The notes beneath the pieces were generated by a model, which searched no databases, was not told the origin of the DNA, and saw only the letters and a list, made by a program, of their open reading frames with translations. Of a stretch of DNA of 13,714 bases, positions 8,311 to 13,714 are shown one piece after another. How positions within the stretch are numbered: position 1 is the first letter of the stretch; each line of letters begins with the position of its first letter. The translations under genes were made by a program, and so were the position numbers. The stretch is from Rickettsiales bacterium (GTDB lineage: Bacteria; Pseudomonadota; Alphaproteobacteria; TMED109; TMED131): NCBI GenBank assembly GCA_002690625.1, contig NZFJ01000043.1:1-13714 (forward strand), given 5' to 3'.

Positions 8311-8895
8311 GTGTTTACAACAAAAAATATAAAAGTAATAGACTTTTTAAAACAAAGAAGGTCTACTGTGGCTAAAAAAATGTCAGTAGGTAGAGTATTA
8401 AAAAAAGATCTAAATACAATATTAGAAATTGGCACGAGAGTTCCAGATCACGGAGCTTTAAAACCATGGAAAATTAAAATTGTTCAAGGTAAAACTAGAA
8501 AATATTTAGATGAAGAAATTATATTAAAAGAGTTTAAAAGAAATAATAAAGAGGCTACTACAAAAGCTGTTTCTTTAGAAAGTTTTAGATTTCAAAGAGC
8601 ACATACTATACTTGTAGTATTTTCAAATCCAGTAATTCATAAAAAAATTCCAGAATGGGAACAAAACCTATCAGCAGGTGCTGTTTGTGTTAACTTGCTA
8701 TATGCAGCCCAAGGCCTTGGTTATGCTGCCCAATGGTTAACAGAATGGTATGCTTATAATAATAAATTAATAAAAGTTTTAGGAGGTAATCCTAATAAAA
8801 ATAAGATAGCGGGTTTTATTTACATAGGAAAGAAAACTACTAAGCTAAAGGAAAGAACTAGACCTAATATAAATGAAGTAGTAGATTATATTTAA
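8311..8895 (+). CDS. Nitroreductase family protein, YdjA-like
   Basis: 194 residues, close to the usual 180-195 of the short YdjA-type nitroreductases. The FMN-phosphate-binding QRRST motif is at 15-19, PDHGALKPW at 45-53 (YdjA-type PDH...PW), the central SAGAVCVNLLYAAQGLGYAAQW segment lines the dimer and flavin site, and FIYIGKK is the typical final strand. Members are FMN-dependent NAD(P)H oxidoreductases; the physiological substrate is unknown here. The start is GTG at 8311: the next in-frame ATG (8380) would remove the RRS motif, and an in-frame TAA at 8293 limits upstream choice. No Shine-Dalgarno is seen, and a TATATT just upstream (8300-8305) would be compatible with a leaderless or near-leaderless mRNA. 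It stands after a terminator-like hairpin, so it probably begins a new transcript. Confidence 0.87.
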   Translation: MFTTKNIKVIDFLKQRRSTVAKKMSVGRVLKKDLNTILEIGTRVPDHGALKPWKIKIVQGKTRKYLDEEIILKEFKRNNKEATTKAVSLESFRFQRAHTILVVFSNPVIHKKIPEWEQNLSAGAVCVNLLYAAQGLGYAAQWLTEWYAYNNKLIKVLGGNPNKNKIAGFIYIGKKTTKLKERTRPNINEVVDYI

Positions 8896-8913
8896 GTAAA
8901 GCAAAATTTAATT

Positions 8914-9036
8914 ATGAGAGTTAACAAAACAAATAATACAGTTATTCTAGCTTTGAAAGTTATATGTTATAGAGTAAAAGTTAATAAAGATGAAAAAGGG
9001 TCTTCATATTTGAGAGAAGAACATAATTTAAATTAG
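8914..9036 (+). CDS. Candidate 40-residue small protein of unknown function
   Basis: An ATG-to-TAG frame fills most of the 154-base gap between the nitroreductase and dehydrogenase genes and encodes 40 residues: MRVNKTNNTVILALKVICYR, then VKVNKDEKGSSYLREEHNLN. I do not recognise it. In favour: by hand count G+C falls from codon position 1 to 2 to 3 (about 14, 10 and 5 of 40), as in coding DNA of an AT-rich genome; it fits the gap; and its TAG is part of the TTAGGA ahead of the dehydrogenase gene, suggesting coupling. Against: no clear Shine-Dalgarno, short length and no recognised motif. It is basic in the middle, has a short hydrophobic patch (VILALKVIC) too polar and short for a confident membrane helix, and a charged C-terminus. 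It could also be non-coding leader sequence. Confidence 0.35.
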   Translation: MRVNKTNNTVILALKVICYRVKVNKDEKGSSYLREEHNLN

Positions 9037-9049
9037 GAATATTAAATAT

Positions 9050-9919
9050 ATGAAAATTTCTTTTATTGGTTTAGGTGTTATGGGATTTCCAATGGCTGGT
9101 CATTTAATTAGTAAAAACAATAACTTAGATATAAAAGTTTATAACAGAAGTATTGAAAAATCGGAAAGGTGGACAGCAAAATTTGATGGTTTATTATGTA
9201 CTACACCCGCAGATGCAGCAAAAGATTGTGATATTGTTTTTATGTGCGTTGGTAATGATTCTGATGTAGACAGTGTAGTAAGAGGAAAAAATGGTATTAT
9301 GTCATCAATACCAGAAAACTCAATTATAGTAGATCACACTACAGCATCTGCTAAAATAGCTAAAGAATTATATAATTACTGCAAATCATCTAAAAATGTA
9401 AGTTTTATTGATGCACCTGTATCTGGTGGGCAAGCTGGTGCAGAAAATGGACATTTAACCATTATGGTAGGAGGGGATGAAGAGTCATATTTACAAATTA
9501 AGCCTCTCTTTAAAAGTTATGCTAAAAATTCTACTTTAATAGGAGAATCTGGCTCTGGACAATTAGCCAAAATGGTTAATCAAATTTGTATAGCTGGATT
9601 ACTACAGGGGTTATCTGAGGCCATCAATTTTGGTCAAAAAGCTAATTTAGATATGGATAAGGTTATTGATGTTATTAAAGATGGAGCAGCATCTTCATGG
9701 CAAATGCAAAATAGAAATAAAACTATGGCTGAAAATAAATTTGATTTTGGTTTTGCTGTAGAATGGATGAGAAAAGATCTTAAGATATGTTTAGAACAAG
9801 CTGATGAAATAGGGGCTAGATTACCAATAACAGCTATAATAGACCAATTTTATTCTAATATACTTGAAATTGGAGGTAAAAGGTGGGATACTTCTTCATT
9901 AATTAAACTATTAAGATAA
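9050..9919 (+). CDS. 3-hydroxyisobutyrate dehydrogenase-family (beta-hydroxyacid) dehydrogenase
   Basis: 289 residues, full length for the family. The N-terminal Rossmann motif is FIGLGVMGFPMAGHL (5-19; GxGxMGxxMA), and YNRS follows beta-2, favouring NADP(H) or dual use because Arg takes the place of an acidic residue. The substrate-binding signature DAPVSGGQAGAENG is at 121-134, the catalytic Lys is K174 in GSGQLAKMVNQ, and the C-terminal helical domain ends with WMRKDLKICLEQADE. The family oxidises or reduces small beta-hydroxyacids (3-hydroxyisobutyrate, tartronate semialdehyde, glyoxylate or succinic semialdehyde); which one applies cannot be told here. No valine-degradation or glyoxylate genes flank it. 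AGGA at 9035-9038 lies 11 bases before the ATG. The TAA directly abuts the stop codon of the convergent mazG. Confidence 0.9.
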   Translation: MKISFIGLGVMGFPMAGHLISKNNNLDIKVYNRSIEKSERWTAKFDGLLCTTPADAAKDCDIVFMCVGNDSDVDSVVRGKNGIMSSIPENSIIVDHTTASAKIAKELYNYCKSSKNVSFIDAPVSGGQAGAENGHLTIMVGGDEESYLQIKPLFKSYAKNSTLIGESGSGQLAKMVNQICIAGLLQGLSEAINFGQKANLDMDKVIDVIKDGAASSWQMQNRNKTMAENKFDFGFAVEWMRKDLKICLEQADEIGARLPITAIIDQFYSNILEIGGKRWDTSSLIKLLR

Positions 9920-10525
9920 TTACAGAGTTTTTTTTGCTATTTTCCATAATTCTTCTTTTATTTTAGAAGAGCAAGTTGCTAAATCTATATTTTTAGATTT
10001 TGCGATATCTAATAACTTTTTATATCTTTCTTCAAATTTAGTGTTAGCATTATTTAAAATCTGCTCAAAATTAAATTTTTTAATGTTTGCATAACAATGT
10101 AAAGTAAATAATAAATCTCCTATTTCTTCTTTTATATTACTTTCATCATTTTTTTTAATGGCTTTTTTTAGTTCTGTAAACTCTTCTTCAATCTTATTAA
10201 AGCAACTGTTGCTATTAGGCCATGTAAATCCTTTATTATTTGCTTCTTTTATAAGTTGCTCGGTTACAGATGTATTACTATACTTTTCTGTGCTGTCATA
10301 AAATAAAGTAAGTATTTGATAAAGTATTTCTAAAACATCTTCTTTTTCTAGTTTGATATCTTTTATTAGTGTTTTGTATTCGTTAAGATTCAAAAACTCT
10401 TTATTTATATAATCTAGTAGTACTTTTTTATCTTGTTTGCTTACTATATCTTTAGTTTTTTTTAAATCAACATTAGTAAGTAAGCTTATTAAACTATTAA
10501 TTAAGTTATTATTATTAGTTCGCAT
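9920..10525 (-). CDS. mazG: MazG-family nucleoside triphosphate pyrophosphohydrolase, reduced
   Basis: 201 residues against about 260 for standard two-domain MazG. The C-terminal half is a good MazG domain: KGFTWPNSNSCFNKIEEEFTEL (98-119), with metal-binding EExxE at 114-118 and EExxD at 133-137 (EEIGDLLF), then NANTKFEERYKKL. The N-terminal half (1-95) keeps the helical spacing but not the acidic motifs: the expected EExxE and EExxD regions read NKEFLNL and LEILYQI. The family hydrolyses (d)NTPs to NMP and pyrophosphate, removing aberrant nucleotides and lowering ppGpp signalling in E. coli. The last gene of the minus-strand operon, it starts 8 bases after the MBL hydrolase without a clear Shine-Dalgarno. 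In many alphaproteobacteria mazG lies near hfq-hflX; here it does not. Confidence 0.85.
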   Translation of the reverse strand: MRTNNNNLINSLISLLTNVDLKKTKDIVSKQDKKVLLDYINKEFLNLNEYKTLIKDIKLEKEDVLEILYQILTLFYDSTEKYSNTSVTEQLIKEANNKGFTWPNSNSCFNKIEEEFTELKKAIKKNDESNIKEEIGDLLFTLHCYANIKKFNFEQILNNANTKFEERYKKLLDIAKSKNIDLATCSSKIKEELWKIAKKTL

Positions 10526-10541
10526 AACATATATTATGTTA
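10525..10541. repeat. Short perfect inverted repeat at the mazG start
   Basis: TAACATA (10525-10531), spacer TAT, TATGTTA (10535-10541) form a perfect 7-base inverted repeat covering the end of the MBL hydrolase gene and the first base of the mazG ATG. It is all but two pairs A-T, so the hairpin would be weak. Chance is a fair explanation in DNA this AT-rich. Confidence 0.4.
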
Positions 10542-11298
10542 ATTTTATTTTTAATCCGTCATAACCAGGAAAAACATTACTCGGACAAAGTTTTTTGAGT
10601 TTATCATAATCTAACCAGGCACCTAAATGAGTTAATATAGCTTTTTTAGGTTTATACCTTTTAATCCATGCTAAAGTTTGTTCTAAATGAGAATGGCTAT
10701 AATGAGGTTCGTAACGTACACAATCAACTATCCATAAATCTAAATTTTGTAAATATTCTTCGGAAGATTTAGGAAATTCCTTTACATCAGTTGAATATGC
10801 AAAATTATTAATTCTATATCCGTATGTTATTTCGCTACCATGAATTTGATTAAAAGCACTAGCAGTTGTACCTAATAATTTAAATTCTCCTTCTTTAATA
10901 ACATTTATATTTAAAGGCGGCTGAAAATAGTTATTTGTTTTACTAAAAACATAATCAAACCTTTTTTTTAATGAGTTTATTGTATCTTTTGATCCATATA
11001 CTGGTAATTCCTCTTTTTTAGTCCATAAGAATTGTCTTAAATCATCAATTCCATTTGCATGATCTGCATGAGCATGTGTCCATAGAACAGCATCTATTGA
11101 TTTAAGTTTATTATTTATAGCCTGAACTCTTAAATCAGGAGAAGTATCGATTAATATATTTTTTTTATTTTTTAGTTCTATTGAAATAGATACTCTTGTT
11201 CTATTATTTTTTTTATTTTTAGGATTACAATCTCCCCAGTAATTTCCTATTAAGGGAACACCTCCTGAAGATCCAGATCCTAATACTGTTACTATCAA
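10534..11298 (-). CDS. Metallo-beta-lactamase-fold hydrolase, PhnP-like
   Basis: 254 residues, the usual length. The start MIVTVLGSGSSGGVP is the family's characteristic N-terminus. Metal ligands are visible as HAHADH (75-80) after the first strands, H153 in NQIHGS, D171 in STDVKEF and H224 in ILTHLG, with the SHSHLEQTLAW segment (201-211) typical of the PhnP group. The family includes the phosphodiesterase PhnP, which opens a cyclic phosphate in phosphonate breakdown, but no phn genes are here, and the tatD-linked alphaproteobacterial member has no settled substrate. The start codon is TTG (11296-11298), overlapping the tatD TGA as TTGA; no nearby ATG would keep the LGSGSSGG motif, so TTG is well supported. 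It is presumably translated by reinitiation after tatD. Confidence 0.88.
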   Translation of the reverse strand: MIVTVLGSGSSGGVPLIGNYWGDCNPKNKKNNRTRVSISIELKNKKNILIDTSPDLRVQAINNKLKSIDAVLWTHAHADHANGIDDLRQFLWTKKEELPVYGSKDTINSLKKRFDYVFSKTNNYFQPPLNINVIKEGEFKLLGTTASAFNQIHGSEITYGYRINNFAYSTDVKEFPKSSEEYLQNLDLWIVDCVRYEPHYSHSHLEQTLAWIKRYKPKKAILTHLGAWLDYDKLKKLCPSNVFPGYDGLKIKLT

Positions 11299-12074
11299 TT
11301 AAATTCCGCTCTATTAAATAAATTAAAAAAATTACGAGTAGTTTTTTCATATAATTCAAAACTGTTAATATTCAATAGTTTGGCTAAGTAATCAGCAGTA
11401 TATGATACATATGAAGGTTGATTTATTTTTCCTCTCATGGGCATCGGAGCTAAGTAAGGAGCATCTGTTTCCACTAAAAGTCTGTTAACAGGTATATTTG
11501 ATACAGTTTTTCTAATATTTTCAGCATTTTTAAAAGTTATAATACCTGATATAGAAATGTAAAAACCAATTTCTAAAGCAACATCTGCTAGTTCTTTTGA
11601 AGCTGTAAAGCAATGAATTAAACCTCTAAATTTACCTTTATAATATTCTTCTTTAAGTATCTTAATAGTATCAGCATCTGCGTTTCTGGTATGAACTATG
11701 ATAGGTATATCATAATCTCTTGCTAGTTTTATATGATATTTAAACGATTTTTTCTGTAAATTTTTTTTAGAATTCTCATAGAAAAAATCTAAACCAGTTT
11801 CACCTATACCAATAAATTTTTTATTTTTTATATTATCCTGTATTAAATGGCCTAAATCTTTATATTTATCGTCTACATTACTAGGATGAACACCCAAACT
11901 ATACCAAATATTATTATATTTACTAGATATTTTTTTAAGATCATCAGCCTCATCAATTTTTGTAGATATAGTTAACATTCCTTTAATATTATTATTATAG
12001 GCTTTATTGATTATGATATCTAAATCATTAGCTAAGTCTTTCATATTAAGATGACAGTGACTATCTATTAGCAT
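11295..12074 (-). CDS. tatD: TatD-family metal-dependent deoxyribonuclease
   Basis: 259 residues, the standard length. The metal-binding residues of this TIM-barrel family are all present: H6 and H8 in DSHCHL, E92 in IGETGLDF, H128 in IIVHTR, H154 in LIHCFT and D204 in VETDAPYLAP, with GVHP (61-64) also typical. TatD proteins are cytosolic 3'-5' exonucleases or deoxyribonucleases linked to DNA repair and DNA degradation. The ATG lies 5 bases after the metG stop; AAGG overlapping the last metG codons may be its ribosome site. It overlaps the downstream hydrolase gene by four bases. The metG-tatD-MBL order is common in alphaproteobacteria. Confidence 0.94.
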   Translation of the reverse strand: MLIDSHCHLNMKDLANDLDIIINKAYNNNIKGMLTISTKIDEADDLKKISSKYNNIWYSLGVHPSNVDDKYKDLGHLIQDNIKNKKFIGIGETGLDFFYENSKKNLQKKSFKYHIKLARDYDIPIIVHTRNADADTIKILKEEYYKGKFRGLIHCFTASKELADVALEIGFYISISGIITFKNAENIRKTVSNIPVNRLLVETDAPYLAPMPMRGKINQPSYVSYTADYLAKLLNINSFELYEKTTRNFFNLFNRAEFN

Positions 12075-12079
12075 AAATT

Positions 12080-13606
12080 TTACCTTATTATCCTTGGAAA
12101 TATTACTTTAGGTTGTTTTAATGATAACCCTACTTTTAGATTTTTATTTATAAAATTATAGCTTATTTCATTTTTAATATTTAGTAAATCTAAGATATTT
12201 TTTGAAGAAGTTGGAAGAAAAGGTTGATTAAGTATAGCTATTTTATAAACAGTATTTAATAAAATATTTAATACTGTGTTCAGTCTATGAATATTATTTT
12301 CTTTGTACAAATTCCAAGGTTGATTTATATCTACATACGAATTTGCTTTTTTTATTATTTTCCAAATTTTTTCTAATACATTGTTTAACTCAAAATTTGT
12401 CATCAAAACATTAATCTCTTTAATAGTTTCTTCAGGCAATTTTAAGAGCAGTTGGTCGTTCTCATTTAATTTATTAGCTTTTGGTACAATACCTTCATTA
12501 TATTTATGAAGCATAGATAATACTCTCTGCACTAAATTACCGTAATCATTTGCTAAATCACTGTTTATTCTAGAAACTAGTAATTCTTCTGAAAAATTAC
12601 CATCTTCTCCAAATGGTATTTCTCTAAACAAAAAATATTTTATTTGATCTAATCCGTACGTATCTATTAAATAATTAGGATCTATTACATTTCCTAATGA
12701 TTTTGACATTTTTTCACCATTTATAGTCCACCAACCATGAGCAAATATATTTTTAGGTGGCTTAAGGCCTGATGCCATTAAAAAAGCAGGCCAGTATACT
12801 GCATGAAATCTAAGAATATCTTTTCCCACTATATGACTATTAGGAGGCCAAAATTTATTAAAATTATCACTTTTAATACCTCCCAGTGTGCTTATATAAT
12901 TAAATAACGCATCTAACCATACATATATAACATGTTTAGGGTTATTAGGAACCTTAATACCCCAATTAAAACTAGTTCTTGATATAGATAAATCCTCTAA
13001 TCCACCTTCCACAAACCTTTTAACTTCATTAAGTCTAGATGTGGGTTTTACAAAATTTTTATTCTTATCATAAAAGTCTAATAATGGTTTTTGCCATTTA
13101 GATAACTTAAAAAAATAACTTGGTTCTTTTATTTTTTTTAAAATATCTTTAGAAGGACCTATTTTATTATTTTTTTTATCAGTTAAAATATCATTTTCAT
13201 TAATAAAACTTTCATCTCTTACAGAATACCATCCTTCATATTCACCTAAATATATTTCCTTATTTTTAATTAGTGTATCCCAGATGTTTAATACTTCTTT
13301 TTTATGCCTAGCATCTGTTGTTCTAATAAAATTATTATTAACTAATTTAAGTTTTTCTGTTAATTCAAAGAACCTTTTTGATACACTGTCTGTAAAATCC
13401 TTAGGTGCAATTTTTTTTTCAATTGCTGAATTTTCTACTTTTTGCCCATGCTCATCAGTACCAGTAGAAAAAAAAACTTCAAAATTATTTAATTTTTTAA
13501 ATCTAGATATTATATCCACAGCCATACTAGTATAAGCATGCCCTAGATGAGGTATATCATTCACATAATATATTGGTGTTGTTATATAATATTTTTTAGT
13601 TTTCAT
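12080..13606 (-). CDS. metG: Methionyl-tRNA synthetase
   Basis: 508 residues, typical of the shorter alphaproteobacterial MetRS without the C-terminal EMAP/Trbp111-like tRNA-binding domain. Class I signatures are intact: HLGH (20-23, the HIGH motif) within TTPIYYVNDIPHLGHAYTS, and KMSKS (299-303). The methionine pocket region FFSTGTDEHGQKVE (45-58) is canonical. The connective peptide region (GWYSVRDESFINENDI, 125-140) lacks the CxxC zinc knuckles, so this is a zinc-free form. An anticodon-binding helical domain follows (about 370-500). The cytosolic enzyme attaches Met to initiator and elongator tRNA-Met. The ATG is not preceded by a Shine-Dalgarno and overlaps the upstream holB reading frame by 11 bases, suggesting coupled translation. 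Confidence 0.97.
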   Translation of the reverse strand: MKTKKYYITTPIYYVNDIPHLGHAYTSMAVDIISRFKKLNNFEVFFSTGTDEHGQKVENSAIEKKIAPKDFTDSVSKRFFELTEKLKLVNNNFIRTTDARHKKEVLNIWDTLIKNKEIYLGEYEGWYSVRDESFINENDILTDKKNNKIGPSKDILKKIKEPSYFFKLSKWQKPLLDFYDKNKNFVKPTSRLNEVKRFVEGGLEDLSISRTSFNWGIKVPNNPKHVIYVWLDALFNYISTLGGIKSDNFNKFWPPNSHIVGKDILRFHAVYWPAFLMASGLKPPKNIFAHGWWTINGEKMSKSLGNVIDPNYLIDTYGLDQIKYFLFREIPFGEDGNFSEELLVSRINSDLANDYGNLVQRVLSMLHKYNEGIVPKANKLNENDQLLLKLPEETIKEINVLMTNFELNNVLEKIWKIIKKANSYVDINQPWNLYKENNIHRLNTVLNILLNTVYKIAILNQPFLPTSSKNILDLLNIKNEISYNFINKNLKVGLSLKQPKVIFPRIIR

Positions 13607-13714
13607 TATTAACTTTTATTATTTCATTATATATTTCTATTAATAGTGAAAATAATGTGCTATGTAAATCTGTATTTAGTTTGTTAATATAATCAAATTT
13701 ATTATTTATAATCA
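13596..13714 (-). CDS. holB: Probable DNA polymerase III delta' subunit, C-terminal end (5' part outside window)
   Basis: On the minus strand one frame is open from the window edge to TAA at 13596-13598, overlapping the metG start by 11 bases. The 38 visible residues include DYINKLNTDLHSTLFSLLIE and end IIKVNNEN. No motif can be seen in so short a helical stretch. The assignment rests on position: in alphaproteobacteria tmk-holB-metG-tatD is a common order, and clamp-loader delta' proteins end in a helical region of this kind. The other two minus frames hit stops within the first four codons. The call is an inference from context. Confidence 0.55.
   Translation of the reverse strand, partial: IINNKFDYINKLNTDLHSTLFSLLIEIYNEIIKVNNEN

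Overview
The window is an AT-rich stretch (G+C well below one third by eye) of a chromosome from a probably genome-streamlined alphaproteobacterium. Evidence for the group is the gene order ntrY-ntrX-trkA-trkH-dat-hfq, the alphaproteobacterial form of NtrX (its receiver carries the WLNKGSADG insertion and its AAA+ domain lacks GAFTGA), and the run holB-metG-tatD-MBL hydrolase on the other strand. The genetic code is standard: TGA ends trkH and tatD, and TGG encodes Trp. I cannot resolve the order. A low-GC free-living lineage or a host-associated one would both fit.

Layout. (1) 1-5975, plus strand: one tightly packed, probably co-transcribed block. It holds the C-terminal part of the NtrY sensor kinase, its regulator NtrX, the K+ uptake pair TrkA/TrkH, a D-amino-acid aminotransferase and a small divergent Hfq. 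Junctions range from an 11-base overlap to a 14-base gap. (2) 5976-8140, plus strand: a heat-shock unit with a promoter-like region, a CIRCE operator, groES, groEL and a strong intrinsic terminator. (3) 8141-9919, plus strand: a looser region with an intergenic stretch ending in a second terminator-like hairpin (possible small RNA), a YdjA-like nitroreductase with a GTG start, a candidate 40-residue small protein and a 3-hydroxyisobutyrate-dehydrogenase-family oxidoreductase. (4) 9920-13714, minus strand: a compact operon reading holB (3' end only), metG, tatD, a PhnP-type metallo-beta-lactamase-fold hydrolase and mazG. It converges on region 3 with the two stop codons directly abutting.

How the genes work together. 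NtrYX senses a nitrogen or redox-related signal. TrkAH imports K+. Dat supplies or recycles D-amino acids (D-Glu/D-Ala) for peptidoglycan. Hfq is the RNA chaperone. GroESL folds proteins under presumed HrcA control. The minus-strand operon combines replication (holB), tRNA charging (metG), DNA/3'-end processing (tatD), a metal-dependent hydrolase and nucleotide-pool cleaning (mazG).

This is mostly ordinary core genome. I found no mobile element, CRISPR array, tRNA, rRNA, defence system or biosynthetic cluster, and no clear undescribed system. The points most worth a second look are the divergent Hfq core, the double-terminator intergenic region after groEL, the 40-residue ORF before the dehydrogenase, the MazG with a degenerate N-terminal half, and the rearranged hfq neighbourhood (no hflX, mazG moved).
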